DNA of 64,000 nt, taken from the NCBI RefSeq assembly GCF_900182585.1, contig NZ_FXTM01000003.1, forward strand, positions 57,047 through 121,046, read 5' to 3'. The notes under the pieces were generated by a model that ran no database searches, was not told the origin of the DNA, and saw only the letters and a program-made list of their open reading frames with translations. A program made the translations under genes and the position numbers. Below are positions 17,824-27,691 of this stretch, one piece after another (the stretch's first letter is position 1; every line of letters starts with the position of its first letter). Origin of the DNA: Balnearium lithotrophicum. Its GTDB lineage: Bacteria > Aquificota > Aquificia > Desulfurobacteriales > Desulfurobacteriaceae.

Positions 17824-18550
17824 GGATAGGTTGAAGGAAATTTTAGAAAGGCTATCTGTAAAACCCTTTTCCGTTGTAGGACACAGGGGAGCAGCTGGGG
17901 AGAAGCCGGAGAACACAGTAGAGGCATTTAAGTATGCAATTGAGTTGGGGGTAGATATTGTTGAGTGTGATGTTAGAAGAACGAAGGACGGAAAATTGGT
18001 GGTTATCCATGACGACAATTTAAAAAGGATTGCAGGTATCGATGTTAAAGTTTCAGACTTAACCTATAGTGAACTTAGAGAGGTTCGTATAGATGGTGAA
18101 AGAATCCCCCTTTTAGAGGAAGTCTTAGATGTAGTAGAAGGGAACTGTGGCCTGTTTATTGAAATAAAGGAGCCAGAAACAACAGAGCAGATTTTAAAAT
18201 CGGTTAATTCAAGCGTTAGTAAAACAGGCTGGATAGGTTTTATAAGTTTTTATGAGGAAGCTCTTGTTAGAGTTAAAGAGTGGAATAAGAATCTAACAAC
18301 GGGGCTGATTTACTCAAAACCTCCGGGAAAAATTCTTGATGCAAAGAGGATTGGATGTGAATTCGTCCTTCCCAAGTGGTACCTTTCAACGGAAAAGGCT
18401 GTTAATTTTGCTCACAGGTTAGGATTGAGGGTAGTTTCCTGGGTTATTGATGATGAGAAAACCCTTGATAAGGCTTTAAAGTCAAAGTCTGATGCCCTTG
18501 CGACAGATTTTCCGTCCTGGCTGTTAAATATCAGAAAAGAGCTGTTATAA
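17816..18550 (+). CDS. Glycerophosphodiester phosphodiesterase
   Basis: A 244-aa soluble TIM-barrel hydrolase of glycerophosphodiesters (UgpQ/GlpQ family). [23 protein letters not shown] near residue 23 contains the first catalytic His and the conserved PENT, and [21 protein letters not shown] contains the metal-binding E-x-D and the second catalytic His. No signal peptide is present, so it acts in the cytosol on lipid breakdown products. The start TTG 17816 overlaps the previous stop. purD follows after a 30-bp gap. Confidence 0.92.
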   Translation: MSEDRLKEILERLSVKPFSVVGHRGAAGEKPENTVEAFKYAIELGVDIVECDVRRTKDGKLVVIHDDNLKRIAGIDVKVSDLTYSELREVRIDGERIPLLEEVLDVVEGNCGLFIEIKEPETTEQILKSVNSSVSKTGWIGFISFYEEALVRVKEWNKNLTTGLIYSKPPGKILDAKRIGCEFVLPKWYLSTEKAVNFAHRLGLRVVSWVIDDEKTLDKALKSKSDALATDFPSWLLNIRKELL

Positions 18551-20499
<1,949 letters not shown>

Positions 20500-20510
20500 T
20501 AATACTCCTC

Positions 20511-21407
20511 CTAAAATCTATAACCCAAAGAGAGAGTTGCTGTTGTCTGAGTAACAGAGTCACTGCTCTCCTTGTACCTGTTTACTCCTAAGTTTAGAGA
20601 GATTCTAAGACCGTTTCTGAAAGTATATCCTAATTCAGCGTAAGCTCCTCTTTTGTACTTCTCAACTAAGTTGTAAACGACAAAACCACCGTTTTTCACT
20701 GCAAAGACCTGCTGTCCAGACCAAGCTCCTACCTTCAAGTCGTAGTTTCCGTAGTAGTATCTCAGAGCTCCCTCTATCGAGTATAAATTATCAATGCCTA
20801 CTCCCACTTTCTCTGAGTCGGAAAGGTGAATGTAGTAACCAATCAAATCGGCATAGAGAGAGCCCCTTCTGTAATCGGAAAAAATCCTATATGTAGTGTG
20901 GGGAGTAATCTGTACTACGTGAAAGTTTATAGTATTGTCGTAGTGAGAGTAGTAGGTTCCAACTCCTGCACTCCAGTTAAAGTAATAGGGATAGGTTTTG
21001 GAATAGGAGGAGTAAGTTCCATCGAAGAAGATGGTGTATCCGCCGTCGGTTAGTTCGTCATCACTGCTTATGTAGTGTCCACCAAAGGTAAATGTGTGGT
21101 TTCTTAGAATTCCATTCACATTTGAATACGTAAGTGTAAAATCCCTTTGATTGAGGTCTGAGTATCCGTCCTTGTAGTTTAAATGGGTATAGGTAGCACC
21201 AAACTGGAAAAGGTTTTCTTTACCATCACCTATACTAATGTAGCCTGTTGTTGAATAACCATCGTCCTTGTACTTTGAACCGCTGTAATTTATGTAGGTT
21301 GGGTAGAGAGCTCCGTAAGCGTAAATTTTCTTTCCTTGAATTTCTTTTGCCTCTGTTTCAGAGAAGATAAGGGAGGCTAAACTAAGAATTAATAACGTTT
21401 TCTTCAT
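20511..21407 (-). CDS. Outer-membrane beta-barrel protein of unknown function
   Basis: A 298-aa protein with a signal peptide (KKTLLILSLASLIFSETEA). It is followed by alternating aromatic and polar strands rich in Tyr, Gly, Ser and Thr, such as YYFNWSAGVGTYYSHYD and AYAELGYTFRNGLRISLNLGV. The chain ends in a strand with C-terminal Phe (LSLGYRF), the usual BAM recognition signal, so a barrel of roughly 12-14 strands is expected. I do not recognise a named family. The ATG overlaps the end of the urea-transporter/M23 gene by 26 bp, and TPR follows, so all are translated from one message. Confidence 0.7.
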   Translation of the reverse strand: MKKTLLILSLASLIFSETEAKEIQGKKIYAYGALYPTYINYSGSKYKDDGYSTTGYISIGDGKENLFQFGATYTHLNYKDGYSDLNQRDFTLTYSNVNGILRNHTFTFGGHYISSDDELTDGGYTIFFDGTYSSYSKTYPYYFNWSAGVGTYYSHYDNTINFHVVQITPHTTYRIFSDYRRGSLYADLIGYYIHLSDSEKVGVGIDNLYSIEGALRYYYGNYDLKVGAWSGQQVFAVKNGGFVVYNLVEKYKRGAYAELGYTFRNGLRISLNLGVNRYKESSDSVTQTTATLSLGYRF

Positions 21408-23475
21408 TTTTTTCCCTCCTCAGAATTATTTCGTTATTATAGTTTATTTCCTCAAATCCTAAGTGGTTGGATAGTTTCAGTTTTGCTTTTTTAACTTTTT
21501 TACTTCCCGGTAAGATAATCTCCGTTGAAACTGTGTCAATGGAGCTCCAGCAAGACTTTACCCTTACTTCCAAGAGGTCGTGTTTGAAAGATGAGATGAA
21601 GAGGAGAAGTTTCCTCTTAAACTCGGAAAAAAGGGAAGTTAAAGGGAGGTAGTCCCTCCATACTACTCCGCCTGAATTTATAAGGGGAATTTTAGGTGCT
21701 GAGAAAAGGAAGTACTTAAGAGGAGAGCTTAAATCGCCGTCAATACTGTAGAAGTAAAATGTTGAGTTAAGAATTCCAAAGTAGAGTTTAGACCTTCCTT
21801 CTGTAAAGTAGAAAGTCCCGTCAGGTGCCATTTCAACCTGAATCTTTAATGTTTCCTTCTCTCCCCTCTTTTTATCGTACAAAGAGTACGTAAATTCCTG
21901 ACCTATCAAAAAGTTTAAACGCCTAAACAGGGACTTATCGGCAAAGACAGGGGTAACCCTCTCCCCCCTTTTTGGAATTCCCACATCGTAGAAGTTTTTT
22001 GAGGAGATGAAGGAGGTAAATGAGAAAGGAACAGTGGGAGCTCCTAAGTGGGGCAGAAGCTGAACGTGAATGTGGATGTGAGGTTGAGGAGAGTATCCAG
22101 AATTTCCACAGAGTCCCAAGAGGCTTCCCTTTGTTACTGAATCTCCCCTCTTAACGTTTACAGAATTCTGCTTTAAGTGGCAGACAAGTACATAAAATCC
22201 CCTCTTATCGTAAAGTAGAACGTAGTTGCCCCAGTTGTTTTCCTTGTCCACCTCTCCAGGTTTGTTGTCAGGTAGAGAAGAAACAACATCCACAACTGTT
22301 CCATCGATTGGGGAAAGAACAGGTTTTCCAAAACAGTAGTAATCTGAAAGGGAAGAGCCGGTTCCTTTAAAAGTTTTTCCTTCGCTATCCGTTATTACAA
22401 AATCGACTGCATGTCTCCAAGCTCCCTTATGGGTCCACTCTCCGTCAAAGGATTGCCAAACTGTCCACTCCCCCGAAAAAGGAAGGGCTATTTCCCTACC
22501 GGTAAAAGGAAAGCGTTTTAAACGTGTCAGATAGTAATCCAAGGTTCTCTCAGGTGTTCCCCTGTAAACTCTTGTAACTAAAGAGTATCCTGTAAAGATA
22601 AAAACGTAAAGCACCAGAAGGGAAATAACGTTAAAGGGTAGAGCAAAGACAGGAATACTGTAAGTTTCCCAGAAAACCTTTGAACTTTCAACTATTGGAA
22701 CGGAGATAAAGGATGAAAGAAGGGCAAATTTGTAGCTTCTCAGCGATGGAACGAGAAAAACACCCCCAACTGCCATCGATGTGAGTATGTAGTTAAAAGC
22801 CGATGTATCAGAAATGGCTTGATAGAGGGAACCCTTAAACAGGGCAGTTGTAAGGATTCCAGTAGAGTATCCTATGACTGATAGAAATGCTAATATCGGT
22901 GATATTCTTAAAATTAATAGGAATATCACCAATCCACAAAAAGTGTTAGGGAGGAAGAATACTGCTCCCAAAGATTTAAAGAACCCATTAATAAAGGGAG
23001 TAATGTCGATGTTTGGAAGGTAGAAATGGGGGTAGAGGCTCTCAACAAACAAATTTGAGAAATGTTGGGATGCTAAGTATAGAGTGGAACTAACTATGAC
23101 GAAGGGAAGACTTAGTATAGGGAGTCTGAAGTAGTAGTAAAAAAGATTAGAAAGTACGTATGTGGTTAGGAATGACAGTATACCTCCGGTCAGGAAGAAC
23201 AGAAAACTGATTGTATTAATCTTGAATATGTAACCTAAAGAAAGACCAACGAGGAGGGGATTGTAGATGTAGTAATCAATTCTTAAAAACTCCCTTTTAA
23301 ATCCTAAAAGCCTTGCAAAGAGGTATGCAGATAAAAGGGAGACCAAACCTCCAAAGCCAACATTCGGATTTAGGAACGAGAGAAAAAGTAAAAGAGCTCC
23401 ACCGTAAGCCTCTGAATTAAACAAAACGGCAGAGTAACTTCTTAGTATTGGAACAATATACTTCTCTACTCCCAT
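21382..23475 (-). CDS. Fusion of a urea-transporter-like membrane domain and an M23 metallopeptidase domain
   Basis: A 697-aa protein in two parts. Residues 1 to ~300 hold about ten hydrophobic helices with urea-transporter-like features (IYNPLLVGLSLGYIFKI and VFFLPNTFCGLVIFLLILRISP, with an internal repeat pattern). Residues ~340-490 form a LytM/M23 domain: the first metal site HAVD at 355-358, then CHLKQNS and the HIHIH run at 466-470, with SPIDGTVV and GNSGYS typical of the fold. A C-terminal ~180-residue beta-rich tail follows. The peptidase would sit on one face of the membrane next to the channel. The urea-transporter call is by pattern only; the M23 call is firm. The ATG overlaps the preceding decarboxylase gene by 10 bp. 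Confidence 0.7.
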   Translation of the reverse strand: MGVEKYIVPILRSYSAVLFNSEAYGGALLLFLSFLNPNVGFGGLVSLLSAYLFARLLGFKREFLRIDYYIYNPLLVGLSLGYIFKINTISFLFFLTGGILSFLTTYVLSNLFYYYFRLPILSLPFVIVSSTLYLASQHFSNLFVESLYPHFYLPNIDITPFINGFFKSLGAVFFLPNTFCGLVIFLLILRISPILAFLSVIGYSTGILTTALFKGSLYQAISDTSAFNYILTSMAVGGVFLVPSLRSYKFALLSSFISVPIVESSKVFWETYSIPVFALPFNVISLLVLYVFIFTGYSLVTRVYRGTPERTLDYYLTRLKRFPFTGREIALPFSGEWTVWQSFDGEWTHKGAWRHAVDFVITDSEGKTFKGTGSSLSDYYCFGKPVLSPIDGTVVDVVSSLPDNKPGEVDKENNWGNYVLLYDKRGFYVLVCHLKQNSVNVKRGDSVTKGSLLGLCGNSGYSPQPHIHIHVQLLPHLGAPTVPFSFTSFISSKNFYDVGIPKRGERVTPVFADKSLFRRLNFLIGQEFTYSLYDKKRGEKETLKIQVEMAPDGTFYFTEGRSKLYFGILNSTFYFYSIDGDLSSPLKYFLFSAPKIPLINSGGVVWRDYLPLTSLFSEFKRKLLLFISSFKHDLLEVRVKSCWSSIDTVSTEIILPGSKKVKKAKLKLSNHLGFEEINYNNEIILRREKNEENVINS

Positions 23476-24839
23476 TTTCCTCTCAATCTTTCAGGTAAGT
23501 GTTCTCTCCTCACAATGTCTGTAAGGTCTTCCTTTTCCCTTATCAGGTCAACTTCCCCATTTTCCCCTATTAAAACGACAGCTGGTCTGTAGCGAATAAA
23601 CTGCATCCACTGGGTAACGTTGTAAGCCCCAACGGGAGAAAGCACGAGCCTTGTTCCTCTAGGAAGAGGAGGGAGATAGGTCATTTCATCGACAACGTCT
23701 ATATTCATACAGAGTGGCCCGTAGAGAACCGATGGTTCGGTCGTTCCATAGATTTCCCTATCTATTTCAATGTTGAACTTGTACCAGAAAGCTGTAAAGA
23801 GGATGTTTACTCCAGCATCTAAAACGTAAGCTTTAATTCCAGAAGGAAGCCTCTTAGCAGCGTGAACTGTAGTTATGAGATATCCCGATTCATCAACTAC
23901 GGCTCTTCCACTTTCCAATATCAGTTTTGGATAGTCCTCAGGACGTAAATTTTTTAAAAGAGCGTTGGAAATTCTCTCTGCATATTCATCTATTGATGGA
24001 ACAGAAACTTCTGGAGGTAGATAAATCCCCTTAAGCCTGTTCTTTGATGGGAATCCACCACCAATGTCCAAGTATTCAATTTTAAAGCCGAATTCATCCT
24101 CTATCTGGTATGCAAATTTTATAAGCTTTTCGATTTCCTTTTCATAGGCTTTAGGTTCCAGGATGAAAGTTCCTATGTGGCAGTGAAGTCCTACAAGTTC
24201 AAGTTTATTTCCGGAAGCAATTCTCTTTACTGCATCTAAAGCCTGTCCCGATTCCAAATTGAAACCAAAACGGCTCCACTGAGGGTGTATTCCAGTGTCC
24301 ATGTTGATTCTAATTCCAACCTTTGGCCTGATTCCAAGTTCGTCTGCCACTCTTTCAAGGTCGAGAATCTCTTCAAAGTGGTCAATATTTATTCTTGCCC
24401 CTTCCTTAACGGCAGTAACAAGGGAATCGTAAGGTTTGTAGGGACCGTTGTAGATTATCTTCTCACCTGAAACTCCAAGTCTCCTGGCCTTTTCATACTC
24501 AAACTCTGAAACAACCTCGGCCGTTTCTCCTTCATCGTGAAGAATAGAACAGATAGCATCTAAATAGTTGGTTTTATACGACCAACTAAATTCAACGTTA
24601 GGATACCTGACGGTAAATGCCTCCTTAAGCTCTCTGAACTTCTGACGAAGCTTTTTTTCGGAAAACACGAACAAAGGAGAGCCAAATTGAGAAACTAATT
24701 CCTCAATAGAAACGCCGTCTATATCCTTTCTAATATTCCTACCGAGGTAAAATCCTGTCCCACCAAACTTATTGGTAAAACCTGTTTTTAATTTTTGAAT
24801 AACCGGTTTCTCGTAAGTTTTTTTCACATTTACCTCCAT
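23466..24839 (-). CDS. PLP-dependent decarboxylase, diaminopimelate/ornithine decarboxylase-like (fold type III)
   Basis: A 457-aa alanine-racemase-fold enzyme. The PLP lysine is K89 in FSWSYKTNYLDA; HCHIGT and LDIGGGFPSKN bind the cofactor phosphate and substrate; ESGRAVVDESG follows; and GPLCMNIDVVDE keeps the catalytic Cys and Asp of decarboxylases. It could be LysA, but the sequence is divergent, and the operon (PqqD-like, ATP-grasp, transporter-peptidase) argues for a specialised amino-acid substrate. Start ATG 24839 is given; GTG 24827, with GGAGG 5 nt upstream, is a good alternative. The start is 1 nt after the ATP-grasp stop. Confidence 0.8.
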   Translation of the reverse strand: MEVNVKKTYEKPVIQKLKTGFTNKFGGTGFYLGRNIRKDIDGVSIEELVSQFGSPLFVFSEKKLRQKFRELKEAFTVRYPNVEFSWSYKTNYLDAICSILHDEGETAEVVSEFEYEKARRLGVSGEKIIYNGPYKPYDSLVTAVKEGARINIDHFEEILDLERVADELGIRPKVGIRINMDTGIHPQWSRFGFNLESGQALDAVKRIASGNKLELVGLHCHIGTFILEPKAYEKEIEKLIKFAYQIEDEFGFKIEYLDIGGGFPSKNRLKGIYLPPEVSVPSIDEYAERISNALLKNLRPEDYPKLILESGRAVVDESGYLITTVHAAKRLPSGIKAYVLDAGVNILFTAFWYKFNIEIDREIYGTTEPSVLYGPLCMNIDVVDEMTYLPPLPRGTRLVLSPVGAYNVTQWMQFIRYRPAVVLIGENGEVDLIREKEDLTDIVRREHLPERLRGKWE

Positions 24840-24840
24840 T

Positions 24841-25869
24841 TTAACTTTCTCCCCTTGTTGCTACCTTTTGAAATTCACTTATTTCTGTAACAAAGTCATC
24901 GGTGAAACGTACGTACAGTTTACCGGCCTCGTAATCCCAGCTTCTTTCAGGTTCTATGCCCAAAGCCGCTTTCAACAACCTTCCAGGAAGGTTAACTCCC
25001 ACACCTGTTGAAAAGTAGACCCATGCGGGAAATCTTGGATTTATTTCTATGAGGTATATTTCGTTTTCCCTAACTATACACTCAAATTCAAAAGCTCCTC
25101 TCCAGAGGAATTCTGAAACGAACCTCTGAGCTGCTTCAAGTAAAGGCTGATTTCTAACAGTTACCCCTGTCCATATCTTTCCTAAACTAGTTATCCAGAG
25201 CTTCTTTATTCCAACAAGCCCGAAGTGCCCTCCTTCCCCATCACCGACACCGACAACGTTCATCTCCTCGCCTGTAACCACTTCCTGAACTATAACAGGA
25301 TATCCCCACTCAGAAACGATTGAGTTAAAGTAGGAGTTAAGTTGAGAAATGTTGTAGGCTTTATAGGCTTTGTAGAATATTCCCTTTACCATCAGAGGAA
25401 ATCCAATTTCGTTGGATGCCTGAGAGAGTTCTTCGTAGGATGTAACAACTAAAGTCTTAGGAACTTTTATTCCTATTTTCTCTGCGACCTCCGTCAGCTT
25501 ATCCTTTCCTCTAAGCTTGAACTGTTCCTCTGTAGGAAGAAATGTTTTAATACCGTAGCTCTCAAGAAGCGAAACACCCTTAATAAAAAGGGGGAGTTCT
25601 GCATCAAGAGCAGGAATAACAACGTCAAGACCGTAATTCTCCTTTATGTAGAGCAACCTGTTGATAAATGGAGTCTCCCCTGAGGAGGGATAGGGCATTA
25701 TGAAGCTTTTATCTATGAGCCAGTTCATATAGATTCCTGGCTCCATTGCATCGTAAGCAAGTCCAAATACCTTTACGTTTAAACCACTTTCTCTAATTCC
25801 CTTTGCTATTCCTATACCTGGACCGGGGTTGTCTATTGCATTAATTCCAGAAACTGCCACCTTATACAA
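24841..25869 (-). CDS. ATP-grasp ligase, carbamoyl-phosphate-synthase-like
   Basis: A 342-aa protein with an N-terminal Rossmann-like preATP-grasp part (YKVAVSGINAIDNPGPGIGIAKGIRE), then ATP-grasp elements: RGKDKLTEVAEKIGIKVPKT, GFPLMVKGIFYKAYK (phosphate lysine), VIVQEVVTGEEMNVVGV, and the metal-binding FECIVRENEIYLIEINPRFPAW. Such enzymes activate a carboxylate as acyl-phosphate and join it to an amine. The start TTG 25869 is set by GGAGGG 6 nt upstream and overlaps the PqqD-like stop by 8 bp; a longer form from 25890 would ignore that ribosome site. The substrate is unknown, but coupling to a PqqD-like gene suggests a peptide or amino acid. Confidence 0.82.
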   Translation of the reverse strand: MYKVAVSGINAIDNPGPGIGIAKGIRESGLNVKVFGLAYDAMEPGIYMNWLIDKSFIMPYPSSGETPFINRLLYIKENYGLDVVIPALDAELPLFIKGVSLLESYGIKTFLPTEEQFKLRGKDKLTEVAEKIGIKVPKTLVVTSYEELSQASNEIGFPLMVKGIFYKAYKAYNISQLNSYFNSIVSEWGYPVIVQEVVTGEEMNVVGVGDGEGGHFGLVGIKKLWITSLGKIWTGVTVRNQPLLEAAQRFVSEFLWRGAFEFECIVRENEIYLIEINPRFPAWVYFSTGVGVNLPGRLLKAALGIEPERSWDYEAGKLYVRFTDDFVTEISEFQKVATRGES

Positions 25870-26110
25870 CTTCTCCCTCCAAAAGGCCAAAGAGCCTCAG
25901 TTGTTCTAAAAAATCAATGAGGTCCCTTTGAGCTTCCTCAGGGGATACCTCAAATTCGTCGGTTAAAGCCTTAACTATCTCCTGAGGAGATTTTCCCCTT
26001 TTAAGGAGCTCTAAGATGAACAGACCTACTTTGTTAACCGTGTAACTGTTTCCAGTTTCAGGGTCAAAGATGAATCCCTCATCACTTATTGCTAACCTCT
26101 GAAGCTTCAA
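25862..26110 (-). CDS. PqqD-like small winged-helix protein (RRE-type peptide-binding fold)
   Basis: An 82-aa protein with the PqqD-family pattern: LQRLAISDEGFIFDPETGNSYTVNKVGLFILELLKRG, then SPQEIVKALTDEFEVSPEEAQRDLIDFLEQLRLFGLL. PqqD and related RiPP recognition elements bind leader peptides and present them to tailoring enzymes. Here the neighbour is an ATP-grasp ligase, not a radical SAM enzyme. The start TTG 26110 follows AGGAGGTAACA. The 61-bp gap from the lipoprotein gene holds a hairpin. Family assignment is by pattern; peptide binding is inferred. Confidence 0.8.
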   Translation of the reverse strand: MKLQRLAISDEGFIFDPETGNSYTVNKVGLFILELLKRGKSPQEIVKALTDEFEVSPEEAQRDLIDFLEQLRLFGLLEGEVV

Positions 26111-26131
26111 TGTTACCTCCTTAAAATAATT

Positions 26132-26161
26132 AGGGAGCAGGGAATTTAACCCCCACTCCCT
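26132..26161 (-). terminator. Stem-loop between the lipoprotein gene and the PqqD-like gene (possible partial terminator)
   Basis: On the minus strand AGGGAG pairs with CTCCCT and an inner GGG with CCC across a small internal loop, with a 9-nt AT-rich loop. A weak T-rich run (AATTATTTTAA) follows. It could terminate most transcripts after the lipoprotein gene or stabilise that part of the message, giving more lipoprotein than enzymes. The U tract is poor, so this is tentative. Confidence 0.45.
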
Positions 26162-26171
26162 TAGATTTTAA

Positions 26172-27545
26172 CTAAGATTGAGTTTGGTTAGAGCTTTGTA
26201 GTTCTTCATGTGATTCCTGGTTTACCTGAGCCTGTGCTTGATTGCCACTCTGTAACTCCTGATTTTCTTGAACTTGGTTGGAGCTCTCCAATTCTTGATT
26301 TGCCTGTGCCTGAGTCTGGTTGGAGCCTTGCAATTCCTGGTTTGTTTGAACCTGTGCTTGATTACTGCCTTCTAATTCCTGGTTTAACTGAACTTGTGTC
26401 TCGTTTGAGGTTTGTTGTGTAATTTCAACCTCTGTGCTGTTTTGTATTAGATTCTCAATTACGCTGGCCAATTTTTGTAAACTAAATGCTTTTCTCTTAA
26501 TAGAGAAATTATTATTAGAACTAAGGGCTTCTATAAGGGAGTTTACATCAGTAAGGGCATTTTGAATTTCGTCTTTTGTATCCTCCGTCAAGCCGTTTGT
26601 TTTAAGGTCTTCTACGATATTCATTAGTTCAGAAACAACAGATTGAACGTCACTACCTTCATCAGAAGGAAGTAAACCACTCGCAGCAATAGTCTGCAAT
26701 TTTTTACTAATGGAGTCAATGAGGGATGCTAATCTGTGGACCTCAAACTGTTGAACATTCCCAGAAGCGAGGTATTGTAGTGCTTGGAGGTGTTCCTCTA
26801 TTTCTTTTTGATGTTCCTTCCAGTTGTAATTTAACTTCTTGATTACCGTTCCAAGTTTACAGGTCACAGGCTCTTGAGAATCTGTGGCATTAACCTGTAT
26901 TAGGTATTCTTTGTTAAGTAATTTATGATAATTCTTGATGATTATTGCCTTTTTATTCTTTAAAAGGTCTACAAGGGATACGTTTGATAAACTCTGTAAA
27001 GGCTCTGTCTGATTATCCTGTGTTTGAACTTCAACATTCTCAATAGTAGCATTGGAAAGGTCAACGACAGTTGCGTTGCCGTCAAGGTCACCTCCGATGG
27101 CGTGTATGAGAGCTCCTATTTGATTTGCCAACGTTTCATTACCTGCAGCCAAGTTTTCCGGTGTTATTTCCAAGACGTTTGTTGAGTTATCCACTTCAAG
27201 TTGAGTTATAGGAACGTCCGCTATTTTAATAGAATCTCCATTTTGGTCTACTACGTAAAGGCCAACCCGGTTATCGTTTGATAGGGTTACACCTTGAGAA
27301 ATTTGAATTGTAAAGGTTCCGTCCTCAGCAGTGGTTGAACAGAGCTCTGTTCCATTTACAGTTATTACATTTTTGTTTGAATCCTCAATACAGACTTTAG
27401 CTCCTTCAACAAAACTCGCATACGTTGCACCGGTTACACTTGAGGAAGAGGATGTCGTAGCTGCACCACCACCTCCTCCCCCACAGCCAGTTAAAAGAGC
27501 AGATGATGTAACAATTAAAGTTGCTGCTGTTAATAACTTGCGCAT
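26172..27545 (-). CDS. Lipoprotein with C-terminal Gln/Asn-rich tandem repeats
   Basis: A 457-aa protein. The N-terminus MRKLLTAATLIVTSSALLTG is followed by Cys21 in a lipobox (LLTGC), then a Gly/Ser/Thr linker. About residues 40-130 look like a small beta domain (SFVEGAKVCIEDSNKNV, TTAEDGTFTI), similar to carboxypeptidase-regulatory-like modules. The middle part is helical. Residues 384-457 are repeats of about 12-15 residues built on NQELxxSNQxQ. It is the first gene of the operon with the PqqD-like and ATP-grasp genes, behind a sigma54 promoter; AGGAGGTGTGAT precedes the ATG. It is anchored in a membrane by lipid; its role is unknown. A long Gln/Asn-rich tail is odd in a thermophile because these residues deamidate readily. 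Confidence 0.75.
   Translation of the reverse strand: MRKLLTAATLIVTSSALLTGCGGGGGGAATTSSSSSVTGATYASFVEGAKVCIEDSNKNVITVNGTELCSTTAEDGTFTIQISQGVTLSNDNRVGLYVVDQNGDSIKIADVPITQLEVDNSTNVLEITPENLAAGNETLANQIGALIHAIGGDLDGNATVVDLSNATIENVEVQTQDNQTEPLQSLSNVSLVDLLKNKKAIIIKNYHKLLNKEYLIQVNATDSQEPVTCKLGTVIKKLNYNWKEHQKEIEEHLQALQYLASGNVQQFEVHRLASLIDSISKKLQTIAASGLLPSDEGSDVQSVVSELMNIVEDLKTNGLTEDTKDEIQNALTDVNSLIEALSSNNNFSIKRKAFSLQKLASVIENLIQNSTEVEITQQTSNETQVQLNQELEGSNQAQVQTNQELQGSNQTQAQANQELESSNQVQENQELQSGNQAQAQVNQESHEELQSSNQTQS
26175..26396 (-). repeat. Tandem coding repeats (NQELxxSNQxQ units) in the lipoprotein C-terminus
   Basis: Five imperfect units of about 12-19 residues share NQEL, two or three small/polar residues, then SNQ (or GNQ) and a Q-rich link: for example NQELEGSNQAQ, NQELQGSNQTQ, NQELESSNQVQ, NQELQSGNQAQ and a degenerate last unit with EELQSSNQTQ. 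At DNA level the units differ at several positions, so they have drifted or are under selection at protein level. They could expand or contract by slippage. Confidence 0.85.
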
Positions 27546-27582
27546 ATCACACCTCCTGTAATCAAATTTCTCTACTTTAGAG

Positions 27583-27600
27583 AAGCAAGTTCCATGCCAA
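27583..27600 (-). promoter_or_regulatory. Sigma54 (RpoN) -24/-12 promoter for the lipoprotein operon
   Basis: On the minus strand the sequence TTGGCATGGAACTTGCTT has GG and GC separated by exactly 10 nt, the invariant spacing of sigma54 promoters, and matches TGGCA-N7-TGC. Expected transcription start is near 27573, giving a 5' leader of about 28 nt with AGGAGGT before ATG 27545. The upstream neighbour is an NtrC-type activator gene, as such a promoter requires. Confidence 0.85.
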
Positions 27601-27641
27601 ATAGGGACTCATTAAAAATAGGGGAGTTTCTTAAGCTGATA

Positions 27642-27657
27642 TCGGAAATTTTTCCGA
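27642..27657. promoter_or_regulatory. Palindrome 1, putative enhancer site for the NtrC-type activator
   Basis: TCGGAAATTTTTCCGA has 7-bp perfect inverted arms around TT. Its centre is about 76 bp upstream of the predicted sigma54 start. The core is identical to palindrome 2, 32 bp away (three helical turns), as expected for a pair of activator dimer sites on one DNA face. Confidence 0.75.
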
Positions 27658-27671
27658 ATGGTAGGCTATTT

Positions 27672-27691
27672 GTTCGGAAATTTTTCCGAAC
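27672..27691. promoter_or_regulatory. Palindrome 2, putative enhancer site for the NtrC-type activator
   Basis: GTTCGGAAATTTTTCCGAAC has 9-bp perfect arms around TT and ends directly beside the histidine-kinase stop codon. Its centre lies about 108 bp upstream of the predicted sigma54 start. With a 2-nt centre it cannot fold as a normal terminator hairpin, which favours a protein-binding site. Confidence 0.75.

Noticed and set aside
23466..24839. Naming the PLP enzyme lysA
   Set aside because: It has the decarboxylase motifs, but it is divergent and sits in a specialised operon, so substrate identity is not supported by sequence alone.
27672..27691. Palindrome after the histidine kinase as a Rho-independent terminator
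   Set aside because: The 2-nt centre is too tight for a hairpin loop, the stem is AT-rich in its middle, and a second copy lies three helical turns away. A protein-binding pair fits better.
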